Shown here: positions 40,194 to 49,667 of the stretch, one piece after another
How the letters are laid out: the number at the start of each line of letters is the position of its first letter
Position numbering within the stretch: position 1 is the stretch's first letter
Source: Pantoea rodasii
Lineage (GTDB): Bacteria; Pseudomonadota; Gammaproteobacteria; Enterobacterales; Enterobacteriaceae
NCBI RefSeq assembly: GCF_002095465.1
Contig: NZ_MLFP01000005.1
Span: 310,001-374,000, forward strand
Length of the DNA stretch: 64,000 nucleotides
Direction: 5' to 3'
Made by a program: the position numbers and the translations under genes
The notes under the pieces: generated by a model
Told to the model about the DNA's origin: nothing
Databases searched by the model: none
Seen by the model: only the letters and a program-made list of their open reading frames with translations

Positions 40194-41684
40194 ATGGCGG
40201 GTCCGTTGATACTGGCAATTGATGAAGGCACCACCAACGCCAAAGCCATCGCGGTGGATCGTGCGGGTCGCGTTGTGGCACGCGGTAGCCAGCCGTTGAC
40301 CCTGGTTCATCCGCAACCGGGCTTAGCCGAGCAGGATCCCCAGGCGATCTGGCAGGCGGTGAAGCAGGCGATGGAAAGTTGTCTGGCGCAGTGCGGCGGG
40401 GCAGACGTGGCCGCGGTAGCAATCAGCAATCAGCGCGAGTCGGTACTGATTTGGCAGCGTCGCGATGGCCAATCGTTGACTCCCTTAGTGAGCTGGCAGG
40501 ATCGCCGTTCTGAAGCGTTTTGTCGTGATTTGCGCGTGGCGGGCAAAGCGCCACGTATCACCGGTTTAACCGGACTGGCGGTTGATCCCATGTTCCCGGC
40601 GGGCAAACTCACCGGCATGCTGGCAATGCTGCCGGATGGTCTGGCGCGCGCACAGGCCGGTGAACTCTGCATCGGTACCGTGGACAGCTGGCTCAGCTGG
40701 CAATTAAGCGCCGGCGAAAGCTTCGTCACCGATCACGCCAATGCTGCCCGCACCCAGCTATACAACTTGCACAGCGGTGACTGGGATGACGAACTGCTGG
40801 CGCTATTCCACATTCCACGAGCGGCACTGCCTGACATTGTCCCTTCCGCCAGTGCGCAGGGTGTGGTGGTGCTAACGGATATCGCCGGGCTGAAACCGGG
40901 CACGCCGATCCTTGCACGCATTGGAGATTCACATGCGGCACTGCAGGCACAGCGTAGCGGCAGTGAAGAGGTGGTGAAAGCCACCTATGGCACCGGATCG
41001 TCGCTGATGATGTCGATGGCGACACCGCTGCTAACGGAAAATGGTCTCAGCACCACGGTGGCCTGGCACGACGGCACGCTGCGTTTTGCTTTTGAAGGCA
41101 ACATTACGCACACCGGATCGGGTGCGGCATGGCTGGGACGCATGCTGGGTATCAGCGATCCACGTCAACTCACCGAGATGGCGCAGCACAGTGAACATAA
41201 TCAGGGCATCTATTTTGTGCCAGCACTCTCGGGTCTGGGTGCACCGTGGTGGGATTTAAAGGCTCGCGGCATGGTGTGTGGTCTCACCGATGCCGCCACG
41301 CCAGAGGTGCTGGCGCGAGTGGCGCTGGAATCGATCACCTTCCAGATTGCCGATGTGTTCTTCGCCATGGAGCAGGCCAGTGGTGTGCAGCTGCCCGCGC
41401 TCTGTGTCGATGGCACGGCAACCGAAAACAGTTGGCTGATGCAGCTACAGGCAGACGTGTTACAGCGACCGTTGAAACGAGCCCCCACCGCCGAAGTCTC
41501 CGCGCTTGGTGCTGCACTGCTGGCGGGACGTTTATTAGGCTGGTGGCAGCAGGGCAGTGATATGCAGGCGCTGCAAGGCGGCAGTGTGATTGAGCCGCGC
41601 ACCGATCGGGCGGCAAGCCTGGAAGCCAACTATCAGGGATGGCTGGATGCGGTGACGCGTTGTCGCTATCAGCCGCACGGCTAA
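40194..41684 (+). CDS. FGGY-family carbohydrate kinase
   Basis: The 496-residue protein has the two-domain actin-like fold of glycerol, xylulose and related kinases. Visible motifs are LAIDEGTTNAKAIAVD (phosphate 1), ISNQRESVLIWQ, SWQDRRSE, the catalytic-base Asp in ARIGDSHAAL, KATYGTGSSL (phosphate 2), GLGAPWWDLKARGMVCGLT (the FGGY signature region) and VDGTATENSWLMQLQADVL. It would phosphorylate the imported or isomerised ketose for the transketolase encoded just upstream. The start ATG follows the transketolase stop by one base. Its last codons are copied in the 64-bp tandem repeat that follows. Confidence 0.9.
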   Translation: MAGPLILAIDEGTTNAKAIAVDRAGRVVARGSQPLTLVHPQPGLAEQDPQAIWQAVKQAMESCLAQCGGADVAAVAISNQRESVLIWQRRDGQSLTPLVSWQDRRSEAFCRDLRVAGKAPRITGLTGLAVDPMFPAGKLTGMLAMLPDGLARAQAGELCIGTVDSWLSWQLSAGESFVTDHANAARTQLYNLHSGDWDDELLALFHIPRAALPDIVPSASAQGVVVLTDIAGLKPGTPILARIGDSHAALQAQRSGSEEVVKATYGTGSSLMMSMATPLLTENGLSTTVAWHDGTLRFAFEGNITHTGSGAAWLGRMLGISDPRQLTEMAQHSEHNQGIYFVPALSGLGAPWWDLKARGMVCGLTDAATPEVLARVALESITFQIADVFFAMEQASGVQLPALCVDGTATENSWLMQLQADVLQRPLKRAPTAEVSALGAALLAGRLLGWWQQGSDMQALQGGSVIEPRTDRAASLEANYQGWLDAVTRCRYQPHG

Positions 41685-41822
41685 CCTCAGCAACTGATGT
41701 TCCTGCACCGGTTCGATGGCGCGTTGTCGCTATCAGCCGCATGGCTAACCTCTGCAACTGACGCGCCTGCACCGGTTCGATGGCGCGTTGTCGCTATCAA
41801 CCGCACGGCTAACCTCTGTAAC
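41657..41822. repeat. 64-bp tandem repeat mixing the kinase and ycgR gene ends
   Basis: Units start at 41657, 41721 and 41785 (the third is cut after about 38 bases). Each begins with the kinase 3' end (GCGTTGTCGCTATCA to CGGCTAACCTC) and continues with a copy of a ycgR segment (CTGCACCGGTTCGATGGC, found again at 42011 inside ycgR). The first unit contains the true kinase stop. Confidence 0.88.
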
Positions 41823-41824
41823 AC

Positions 41825-41901
41825 CCGTAGCGGCGCAATTTATTGCGCTTATGACAGCGACTCAGCTGAGCAAAAATGCGCGATAAATCGCGCCGCTACG
41901 G
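41825..41901. repeat. 77-bp inverted-repeat element
   Basis: Near-perfect 24-base arms, CCGTAGCGGCGCAATTTATT and, at the other end, its complement-like AATCGCGCCGCTACGG, around a 29-base centre. A related element with the same arms and length stands at 62511-62584. Probably a small non-coding mobile or REP-like repeat. Confidence 0.8.
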
Positions 41902-41938
41902 TATGTTCAAGGTTCGATAATATCCCGTATTACATCAC

Positions 41939-42673
41939 TTACTGGAAACGATTGGCTTTATCACGCGCCAGACGTTCCAAAGCGAAGATGACCTGTTGTA
42001 ACTGACGCTCCTGCACCGGTTCGATGGCGGTAAAGCGGAAGCTCAGGCGTGGTGTGGTGCGGGTTTCATTTTTGCTGGTCACGGTGCTGCGCTCGCCAAT
42101 GTGCAGCAATTGCGCGGTGACCTCAAAATGACCGTACTCGCCCAACTCAACGCGAAGTTTCTTAAAGGTATCGCCGCGATTTAACCCTTCCGGCAAGGTC
42201 TCATCCAGCAGCACCCCTGCGCCGCCCAGGGAGAGATCCTGCAAACGAAAACGCGCTTTGCTGCCATCAGGCCACTGCGTGTGACAGTAAAAAACTGGCT
42301 CCATTGGCGCACTGACGCGGAAAAACTCACGGCGCTGGATCTGCCACAGCAGCTCTGGCAGCGGCGCAGCAAACGCGGGTAAACCTTCAAACTCGGTGCG
42401 CTCAAGTTTAATTAAACCGAACTCCACCTTGGCTCCGTGCGTCTCTGCGGCGATGTTTACTTCGCCGCCCTGCAGCGCTAAATCGTTATCCAGCGCATTA
42501 CTGCCGAGATCGAAGACCACGCGATCCTCGTCGGCATCCAGCATGCGACTGATAAATTGACCGCGCGAAAAGCTAACCATTAATGGAGTCTGGAAACGTA
42601 ACAAATCCTTCATTACGTTCAAAACAGCTAAGGTGCCTCGTTTGAGATATTGTTCGTTATCGGCGTCTTTCAC
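41939..42673 (-). CDS. ycgR: Flagellar brake protein YcgR
   Basis: YcgR slows the flagellar motor when it binds cyclic di-GMP. The N-terminal YcgR domain is followed by a PilZ domain with the c-di-GMP motif RREFFR (near residue 118) and DLSLGGAG about 35 residues later. The C-terminus (PRLSFRF ... RQLQQVIFALERLAR) matches E. coli YcgR. I chose the GTG at 42673, because GGAG lies 8 bases upstream and the 244-residue product equals the E. coli length; a longer frame reaches 42715. It is divergent from ymgE, as in E. coli. Confidence 0.92.
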   Translation of the reverse strand: MKDADNEQYLKRGTLAVLNVMKDLLRFQTPLMVSFSRGQFISRMLDADEDRVVFDLGSNALDNDLALQGGEVNIAAETHGAKVEFGLIKLERTEFEGLPAFAAPLPELLWQIQRREFFRVSAPMEPVFYCHTQWPDGSKARFRLQDLSLGGAGVLLDETLPEGLNRGDTFKKLRVELGEYGHFEVTAQLLHIGERSTVTSKNETRTTPRLSFRFTAIEPVQERQLQQVIFALERLARDKANRFQ

Positions 42674-42859
42674 GTCCTGCTCCACTAATCCGATTGTTAT
42701 TATCACGGGTGACACGGCTATCGAACTGTTATCGACGATTCAACAAAAAGCTTTAGCCTGCTAACTATTTTTTTACTGTGACGTTCATCAAGCAAAGTAA
42801 AAAAATCCCGCTATACTAAGCGCAGTGAACACCTTGATTCATAACGTAAGGAGCAGTAA

Positions 42860-43108
42860 ATGGGTATTCTTTCATGGATTATTTTTGGTTTGATTGCCGG
42901 GATTATCGCTAAATGGATCATGCCGGGTAAAGATGGCGGCGGATTTATCATCACCGTGGTGTTAGGTATTGTCGGTGCCGTGGTCGGTGGTTGGATCAGT
43001 ACCCTGTTCGGATTTGGCCGGGTTGACGGTTTCAACTTTGGCAGCTTCGTTGTTGCGGTGGTGGGTGCCATCGTGGTGCTGTGGATTTACCGTAAAGTCC
43101 GCACCTAG
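42860..43108 (+). CDS. ymgE: YeaQ/YmgE family membrane protein
   Basis: The 82-residue protein is a GlsB/YeaQ/YmgE (transglycosylase-associated) family member with three predicted membrane helices: MGILSWIIFGLIAGIIAKWIM first, then a glycine-rich pair around TVVLGIVGAVVGGWIS and SFVVAVVGAIVVLWIYRK. The acid MPGKDGGGF loop is typical. These proteins are linked to general stress but have no known activity. TAAGGAG lies 9 bases before the ATG. It stands next to ycgR, matching the E. coli ycgR-ymgE pair. Confidence 0.92.
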   Translation: MGILSWIIFGLIAGIIAKWIMPGKDGGGFIITVVLGIVGAVVGGWISTLFGFGRVDGFNFGSFVVAVVGAIVVLWIYRKVRT

Positions 43109-43129
43109 CAGTACACCCTTGATTGACTG

Positions 43130-43163
43130 AAATCCGCACCTCATTAGAGGTGCGGATTTTTTT
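43130..43163. terminator. Bidirectional terminator between ymgE and the TonB receptor gene
   Basis: AAATCCGCACCTC, an ATTA loop, GAGGTGCGGATTT and further Ts. A 13-bp perfect stem serves both convergent genes. Confidence 0.93.
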
Positions 43164-43169
43164 ATGCCC

Positions 43170-45263
43170 TTAGAAATCGTAACCCACAGTGGCGGTGAGG
43201 GTCCGTTCTGCACCGCGATAGCAGTAACCGGTGCCATAACAGGCGGCGAGGTACTTTTTATCGGTCAGGTTATTGGCGTTAACCTGCAGCCATGCGCCTT
43301 TCAACTGCGAATTCCACGCGCCCAGATCGGCACGGACGGAGGCATCAAACAGCGTGACCGAAGGTAAACGTGTGGTGTTTTCATTGTCAGCCCACTGCTT
43401 GCCGATATAGCGCACGCCAGCGCCTGCGCTCAAACCGTAGTCAAACTGATAATGCCCCCAGAATGACGCCATGCTGTTCGGTGTCACGTATGGCGTGTGG
43501 CCATCGTTGCCGTCCACTGAATCTTTGTAGCGCAGATGATTAAGGGTATAACCGGCGATGGTGCTCAGGCGCGGCGTCAGCTGATTACGGGCTTCTAACT
43601 CGATACCCTGCGAATGCACTTTGCCAGAAGGACTGTAAGTGCTGTCAATCACGTTACGGTTGGCCACATCGTTCTGCGTCAAATCATACAGCGCGATCGA
43701 GTACATATCGCGCGTGCCCACCGGCTGGTATTTCAGCCCGGCTTCATACTGCTCTGACGTAGTGGGTTTCAGCTGATTGCCGTTCGGATCGGTCAGAGAA
43801 GCCGGGGTGATCGCCTGGCTCCAGCTGACGTAAGGTGAAATTCCGCTGTCGAAGGCATACAGCAGAGCAGCACGCCCGCTGATGTGATCGTCCTGACGAC
43901 GGCTGGTGCCATTATTAGACACAATGCGATCGTAGCGGCCGGAGAGATCCAGATGCCAGCGCTCAAGCTGCATTTCATCCTGCAAATAGAGCCCGGTCTG
44001 ATAATAACGACGCGTTTCCTGGGTCCAGGTGTAATCCGGCATGTTGCCCACCGCTTCGCCTGTCCATGGATTCAGCGAATTCGCATAGCCACCGGCATCG
44101 CTCAAATCGTCCTTATAACGATGGTATTCGGCACCAAGGACCACTCGATGCTGCAGCGCGCCGGTGGCAAAATCGGCCTGCAAGCGGTTGTCATTAGCCC
44201 AGGCGCTCAGGGAGGAACGTTCACCGGAGTAGTAACGTGTCAGCAGATCCGGGTTAGTGGCGTTCCAGCCGATCTGATACACCTGATCGAGATCGACGTT
44301 GGAGTGGCTGTAGCTGGCGGTCGAATAAACCGACCACACATCATTAAAGCGGTGCGAGAAGTCGTAACTGTAGATCTGCTCGTGGCGCTTAAACTGATCC
44401 AGCGCGCTGTCGCCCTCATAGAATCCGTCACTCAGCTTGCGGCCATCGTGGCTATAAAGCGTGCCTTCAGCCGGGACCGAACCGTGATAACCGCCGGACG
44501 GATCTTTTTGCAGATAGGCGCGCAACACCAGGCTGGTGTCTTCACTCGGCTGCCACAGCAGCTGCGGGGAAATGGCATATTTTTCTTCGCGCGTGTGATC
44601 GTACTGGGTATCGCTGTTGCGCGTGATGCCGGTCAGACGGAAGGCCCACTGATCGTTAATCGCATTGGTGTAATCAAAGGCGGCGCTGTTACTGGCGTTG
44701 GTGCCGGTCGACAGGCGGAAATGGCCTTCTTCAGCAAACTGCGGACGCTTGCTCACCTGATTCACTAACCCGCCCGGCACGGTCTGGCCATACAGAGCGG
44801 AAGAGGGGCCTTTGATCACATCAATGCGATCGAGGAACCAGTTATCCACCTGCAGAATGTTAAAGCTGCCGCCATCGCTCATGATGCGCAAGCCATCGAG
44901 GAAGGTGTTATCGACATCACCACCGTGGAAGCCGCGCAGCGCAATCGTGTCGTAACGAGTTGCGGCACCGCCAAAGTTGGTGAACACGCCCGGCGTGTAG
45001 TTCAGTGCCTGATTGAGATCCTGTGCGCCCTGATCTTCCATCTGCTGACGCGTGACCACCGAAATGGATTGCGGCGTGGTGAGCAGCGGTTGGTCAGTTT
45101 TACTGCCGCTGCTGTGCGTGGCGAGATAGCCCTGAGTGGGTGAGGTGGCGCTCTCCTGAGGCTGAGCGGTCACCACCATGGCCTCTTCAGCGAAGGTTGC
45201 GCCGGGCAGCGCCAAAGCCAGCGCACAGAGCACGCGACCACGATTGAGGGTAAAAAGCGACAT
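43170..45263 (-). CDS. TonB-dependent siderophore receptor (FhuA/FoxA-like)
   Basis: The 697-residue outer-membrane receptor has a signal peptide cut after ATFA, a TonB-box-like EEAMVVTAQ right after it, and a plug domain with TTPQSISVVTRQQMEDQGAQDLNQALNYTPGV-type sequence, ALRGF, and GPSSALYGQTVPGGLVNQVSKRP. The 22-strand barrel ends in GYDF with a terminal Phe. The Cys pair in AACYGTGYCYRG near the C-terminus is typical of the ferric hydroxamate (FhuA/FoxA) group. The ligand is inferred only from this resemblance. A Fur-like box lies upstream, so iron should repress it. No siderophore enzymes lie nearby. Confidence 0.9.
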   Translation of the reverse strand: MSLFTLNRGRVLCALALALPGATFAEEAMVVTAQPQESATSPTQGYLATHSSGSKTDQPLLTTPQSISVVTRQQMEDQGAQDLNQALNYTPGVFTNFGGAATRYDTIALRGFHGGDVDNTFLDGLRIMSDGGSFNILQVDNWFLDRIDVIKGPSSALYGQTVPGGLVNQVSKRPQFAEEGHFRLSTGTNASNSAAFDYTNAINDQWAFRLTGITRNSDTQYDHTREEKYAISPQLLWQPSEDTSLVLRAYLQKDPSGGYHGSVPAEGTLYSHDGRKLSDGFYEGDSALDQFKRHEQIYSYDFSHRFNDVWSVYSTASYSHSNVDLDQVYQIGWNATNPDLLTRYYSGERSSLSAWANDNRLQADFATGALQHRVVLGAEYHRYKDDLSDAGGYANSLNPWTGEAVGNMPDYTWTQETRRYYQTGLYLQDEMQLERWHLDLSGRYDRIVSNNGTSRRQDDHISGRAALLYAFDSGISPYVSWSQAITPASLTDPNGNQLKPTTSEQYEAGLKYQPVGTRDMYSIALYDLTQNDVANRNVIDSTYSPSGKVHSQGIELEARNQLTPRLSTIAGYTLNHLRYKDSVDGNDGHTPYVTPNSMASFWGHYQFDYGLSAGAGVRYIGKQWADNENTTRLPSVTLFDASVRADLGAWNSQLKGAWLQVNANNLTDKKYLAACYGTGYCYRGAERTLTATVGYDF

Positions 45264-45345
45264 CGGAAATCCTTTAATAGAAAGCAGGCAAAAAGGCAGC
45301 CGAAAACAAGCGCCACCGCAAATGTGAGAATACGATTCGATTTAA

Positions 45346-45364
45346 GAGTGAGAATTATTATCTT
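45346..45364 (-). promoter_or_regulatory. Fur-like box before the TonB receptor gene
   Basis: On the minus strand AAGATAATAATTCTCACTC resembles the Fur consensus GATAATGATAATCATTATC, strongly in the GATAAT half and more weakly after. It lies about 85 bases before the receptor start. Confidence 0.55.
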
Positions 45365-45493
45365 TAAGTGGGGTTTGTTTCAAGGTGTGAATTTAAGAGA
45401 GAGGGGATGTGAGAAAAATAACAGCGATTTACGTGAGAAGGGCTGCCAACCCTAACCGATGAAGAGGGGCGCCCCGTGGGACGCCCGGCGTGA

Positions 45494-47172
45494 TTATTTC
45501 CCCGTGCTCAACGCGGGCATATTCGGGATATCCCGTGCGTTATTACAGGTTTTATCCTTCGGACAGTACTTGTCGAGCAGTTTGAGCGTTACGCCATTGG
45601 TCCAGCCGAAGCCGTCCTGTAGCGGATATTCACCGCCACCGCCGCCGCCCAGTTGCGCGCCTTCCACCACATACTTCTCAACCAGCTTGTGCTCTTTGTC
45701 GTAAGTGGCCTGCACGTTTTGCAGGAAGCGTTGACCAATCTCTTGCGCCAGCTTCGGTTGCTTGTAATGTTCCAGACCTTCCACCGCCACCCATTGCAGC
45801 GGTGCCCAGCCATTTGGCGCATCCCATTGCTGGCCATTATTGACCGTGGTGGTCACCAAGCCGCCGGGTTTCAACAGCTGCTTCTCCACCGCTTTGGCGG
45901 TGCGATCGGCTTTCTTATCACTCGCCACCTGCATATACAGCGGGAACAGCGTGGCAGCGGTCAGCTGCGGATGAATCTGCTTTTTCTGCCAGTCATAATC
46001 GGCATACCAGCCTGTTTCTCATCCCACAGATAACGATTAATCGCCGCCTGGCGTTTCTCAGCATCTGCCGCGAACTGTTTAGCTTTATCATCCTGATTCG
46101 CCAGCTTCGAGGCTTTGGACAACACCTGCTCCAGATGGAACATCAGGCTATTGAGATCGACCGGTGCCAACTGCGTGGTGCGGATTGAGGCCAGATTGTG
46201 GGCATCGGTAAACCAGCGTGAGCTGAAGTCCCAGCCGGAAGCCGCACCGGCACGCAGATCGCGATACACCTGCTGTTTATTGCGATCCGGCGCTTTGTTA
46301 GCGGTATTCACATCGTCGAGCCAGGATTCGGTACGCGGCGCATCGCGCTCGTCCCAGTAGCGATTGAGCAGCGTACCGTCGCCGAGTTTAATCACGCGCT
46401 TGCTGGCCTGACCGGCTGCGACCTTATCGCTGTCCGCCATCCAGTAGTCGTACTCTTTCTGCAACTGCGGCAGATACTGGCGATAGGCCTCATCGCCTTT
46501 GTGGGTGGCCAGCAAATCCACCATCAAACTAAAGAAAGGCGGCTGTGAACGGCTGAGATAGTAACTGCGGTTGCCGTTGGGGATATGACCGTATTTATCG
46601 ATTTCGGTGGCGAAGTTATCCACCATATCCTGCACGCGATCCCAGTGCCCGCTCTCGGCGAGGCCCAGCATGGTGAAGTAGCTGTCCCAATAATAAACTT
46701 CGCGGAAACGTCCACCCGGCACCACATACGGTTTTGGCAACGGCAGCAGGGAATCGTACTGGCTGGCGGTCGGTGTGGATCGCGTCAGCACCGGCCACAG
46801 ACCGTTGATATGCTCACGCAGACTTTGTCCGGCAGGCGGCACATATTTATCCTGCTCTTTAGGTAGCGTGAAGTTGGCGTCAACGAAATGCTTGAGGTCG
46901 AAGTTGCGCTGGCCTTTCTGCATCTGCCAGTCCGCCAGTATCGAGGAGGGATTGTACTTCGGTACCGCATCGGCAAAGGTTTTCTGATCCGGATAAAATT
47001 TGGCCTGCTGGACCGCATTAAACAGCGGCCCCAGGCGGATATCGGGCGGCTGCGGCTGGCTGCTCAGCATTCGGCTGGTATCTTCCGCCTGCGCTACAGA
47101 AGCGCCTGCCAGCAGCGCCGCGCTAAGTAAGAACGTCAGTGGCGCGGGCGTGAATTTGACATTTTTTATCAT
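45494..47172 (-). CDS. treA: Periplasmic trehalase TreA (one frameshift)
   Basis: TreA splits trehalose to two glucoses in the periplasm (family GH37). The start [20 protein letters not shown] gives a Sec signal cut after AQA. Signature segments are [15 protein letters not shown] and, in the second frame, [19 protein letters not shown]; the acid residues are in the DYW and E-rich C-terminal part [15 protein letters not shown]. The frame breaks near 46011; one extra G (minus strand) gives [15 protein letters not shown]. The corrected length is about 559 residues (E. coli 565). In E. coli it follows ymgE closely; here the TonB receptor lies between. Confidence 0.93.
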
Positions 47173-47379
47173 CGGTTTTTCTCCTTGTCCGAAAAGGTGG
47201 TGCGCTAACACATTGACCACTCGAACAACTTTAGTCGCTAACGCGCCGCTTAGCCGCCTCAAGCCGTGGAAATGTGAAGCGGCGGGAATTAATCACGTAA
47301 GAAATTGCATCAACGCTAAGGTTTTTACTTGCCCTGAATCGCTATTTGCCTGAGGCTGAAGGAAAAAAAGGAGAACTTT

Positions 47380-48318
47380 ATGGAGATCATCTGGTATCAC
47401 CCGTCGCAAGCCCCCGATCGCTGGCTTGCTGGACTACGTCAGCGTTTACCGCAAGCCAACGTGCGCTTCTGGCAGCCGGGCGACACGGCGCCGGCCGATT
47501 ATGCTGTTGTGCGCTCACCACCCACCGAGATGCTGGCTGGCCGCCCGTTAAAAGGCGTGTTTGCCATGGGCGCGGGCGTGGACGAAATTCTCAAGCAGCT
47601 GCGCGCCCATCCGGAAATGTTAGCCGATGACGTGCCGCTGTTTCGCCTTGAAGACACTGGCATGGCGCGACAGATGCAGGAATATGCTAACTGGTGCGTG
47701 CTGGGCTGGTTCCGCCGTTTTGCCGACTATCGTCAGCAGCAACATCAGGCAAACTGGCAGCCACTCGACACCGCAGACCGCGCCAACTTCACCATCGGCG
47801 TGCTCGGTGCGGGTGTGCTGGGCAGCAGCGTGCTGGAGAGTTTGCGCCAGTGGGGCTTCCCGCTGCGCTGCTGGAGCCGTTCGGCTAAGCAGATCGATGG
47901 CGTGCAAACCTTCCACGGTCGCGATCAGCTGGATGCGTTTTTCGATGGCACCCAAGTGCTGATTGATCTGCTGCCCACCACGCCGGAAACCATTAATCTG
48001 ATCGATGAAAAGCTGCTGCGCGTGTTACCGCACGGGGCCTATTTCCTCAATCTGGCGCGCGGTGCGCACGTAGTGGAAGCCGATCTGCTGGCCGCATTGA
48101 ACAGTGGTCAACTGGCAGGCGCGGCGCTGGACGTGTTCCAGACCGAGCCGCTGCCGACGGATCATCCGCTTTGGTCTCATCCACATGTCACATTGACGCC
48201 ACATACTGCGGCTATCACGTTGCCCGGCGAGGCGATGGATTTCATTGCCGGTGCCATACTTGCTTTGGAGCAAGGGGATCAACCGGGTGGTTTAGTCGAT
48301 CGTCAGCGCGGTTATTAA
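47380..48318 (+). CDS. ghrA: Glyoxylate/hydroxypyruvate reductase A
   Basis: GhrA reduces glyoxylate to glycolate and hydroxypyruvate to glycerate, using NADPH in the cytoplasm. The 312-residue length equals the E. coli enzyme. It has the D-2-hydroxyacid dehydrogenase layout: [17 protein letters not shown] as the nucleotide-binding motif near residue 140, [18 protein letters not shown] with the catalytic Arg, [10 protein letters not shown] with the Glu, and the catalytic His in [18 protein letters not shown] precedes the ATG. The order ghrA-ycdX-ycdY is that of E. coli. Confidence 0.95.
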   Translation: MEIIWYHPSQAPDRWLAGLRQRLPQANVRFWQPGDTAPADYAVVRSPPTEMLAGRPLKGVFAMGAGVDEILKQLRAHPEMLADDVPLFRLEDTGMARQMQEYANWCVLGWFRRFADYRQQQHQANWQPLDTADRANFTIGVLGAGVLGSSVLESLRQWGFPLRCWSRSAKQIDGVQTFHGRDQLDAFFDGTQVLIDLLPTTPETINLIDEKLLRVLPHGAYFLNLARGAHVVEADLLAALNSGQLAGAALDVFQTEPLPTDHPLWSHPHVTLTPHTAAITLPGEAMDFIAGAILALEQGDQPGGLVDRQRGY

Positions 48319-48342
48319 TTCACATTGAGTCAGGAGAAGAGG

Positions 48343-49080
48343 ATGTATCCCGTCGATTTGCATATGCACACCGTTGCCAGTACCCACGCTTACAGCACGC
48401 TGCATGACTACGTGGCGCAGGCGAAGCAGAATGGCCTGAAACTGTTCGCCATCACCGATCACGGTCCGGATATGGCGGATGCGCCTCACTACTGGCACTT
48501 CGTTAATATGCGTATCTGGCCGCGCGTGATTGATGGCGTAGGCGTGCTGCGCGGTATTGAAGCCAACATCAAAAACCAGCAGGGCGAGATTGATTGCAGC
48601 GGTCCGATGCTGGACGCGCTGGATCTGATCGTGGCCGGTTTCCATGAGCCGGTGTATGCGCCGCGTGACAAAGCGCATCACACCGAGGCGATGATTGCCG
48701 CGATGGCGGGCGGATTGGTGCACATTATTTCGCATCCGGGCAACCCGAAATTCCCGGTGGATATCCGCGCGATTGCCGAAGCGGCCGCGCATTATGATGT
48801 GGCGCTGGAGATCAACAACTCCTCCTTTACCCATTCGCGTCCGGGCAGCGAACCAAACTGTCGCGCCATTGCTGAAGCGGTGCGTGATGCGGGCGGGCGT
48901 CTGGCCTTTGGCTCGGATTCACACACCGCGTTTACCCTTGGTCATTTCGAACACTGCATCCGCATCACACGCGAAGTGGATTTTCCTGAGGATCGCGTGT
49001 TAAATGTCACGCCGCGCCGCCTGCTCGATTTCCTCGAACAGCGTACCGGTAAGCACATTGCTGAATTTGCGGACTTTTAA
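48343..49080 (+). CDS. ycdX: PHP-domain phosphatase YcdX
   Basis: YcdX is a trinuclear zinc phosphatase of the PHP family, 245 residues, linked to swarming in E. coli. Metal ligands are seen in [16 protein letters not shown] (first His pair), [14 protein letters not shown] with the Glu, VAGFHEP, ISHPGNP and FGSDSHTAF. The start [10 protein letters not shown] follows AGGAGAAGAGG; the frame extends six codons upstream without reason. It begins 24 bases after the ghrA stop and ends 26 bases before ycdY, forming one operon. Confidence 0.94.
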   Translation: MYPVDLHMHTVASTHAYSTLHDYVAQAKQNGLKLFAITDHGPDMADAPHYWHFVNMRIWPRVIDGVGVLRGIEANIKNQQGEIDCSGPMLDALDLIVAGFHEPVYAPRDKAHHTEAMIAAMAGGLVHIISHPGNPKFPVDIRAIAEAAAHYDVALEINNSSFTHSRPGSEPNCRAIAEAVRDAGGRLAFGSDSHTAFTLGHFEHCIRITREVDFPEDRVLNVTPRRLLDFLEQRTGKHIAEFADF

Positions 49081-49106
49081 CTTTTAGCCTCAAGGAATTC
49101 TGTTGC

Positions 49107-49667
49107 ATGAATGAGTTTTCCATTCTCTGCCGCGTCATCGGCTCGCTGTTCAACCGCCAGCCACAAGATCCGCTGCTGGTGCCGCTCTTTACGATGTTAC
49201 GTGAAGGCAAACTGAAGGCTCAGTGGCCGCTGGAGCAGGATGAACTGTTGACGCGTCTGCAGCAGAACAGCGATCCGCAGGCATTGGCAGCGGATTACAA
49301 CGCGCTGTTTGTCGGCAGCGAATGCAGCGTACCGCCTTATGCCTCACAGTGGCCAAACGGCCCGCAAGAGGCGGATGTGCGTGCGTTCCTCTCCTCACGC
49401 GGCATGCCGTTGAGCGATGCGCCAGCCGATCACTTTGGCGTGCTGTTGCTGGCGGCGTCGTGGCTGGAAGATCAGTCCGCGGAAGATGAGTCCGCCGCGC
49501 AGCTGGCACTGTTCGACGACTATCTCATGCCATGGTGCGGCGCGTTCCTCGGCAAAGTCGAAGCCCACGCGACCACCGCGTTTTACCGCACGCTAGCCGC
49601 GCTGAGCCGTGAAGCCATTCAGGCGATGTACGACGAGCTGAACGAAGGCGACAGCGAAGAAGCCTGA
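49107..49667 (+). CDS. ycdY: YcdY, TorD-family redox-enzyme chaperone
   Basis: The 186-residue all-helical protein belongs to the TorD/DmsD chaperone family. In E. coli YcdY assists YcdX by helping its zinc loading. Typical segments are DYNALFVGSECSVPPYASQW (the conserved P-Y region), SDAPADHFGVLLLAASWL and DYLMPWCGAFLGKVEAHATTAFYRTLAALS. It ends EGDSEEA. AAGGA lies upstream of the ATG. Its stop is immediately followed by the facing CoA-transferase gene with no spacer. Confidence 0.93.
   Translation: MNEFSILCRVIGSLFNRQPQDPLLVPLFTMLREGKLKAQWPLEQDELLTRLQQNSDPQALAADYNALFVGSECSVPPYASQWPNGPQEADVRAFLSSRGMPLSDAPADHFGVLLLAASWLEDQSAEDESAAQLALFDDYLMPWCGAFLGKVEAHATTAFYRTLAALSREAIQAMYDELNEGDSEEA

Noticed and set aside
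43884-44768. Plus-strand 294-residue open frame inside the TonB receptor gene
   Set aside because: It is an antisense shadow; the receptor frame is fully conserved.
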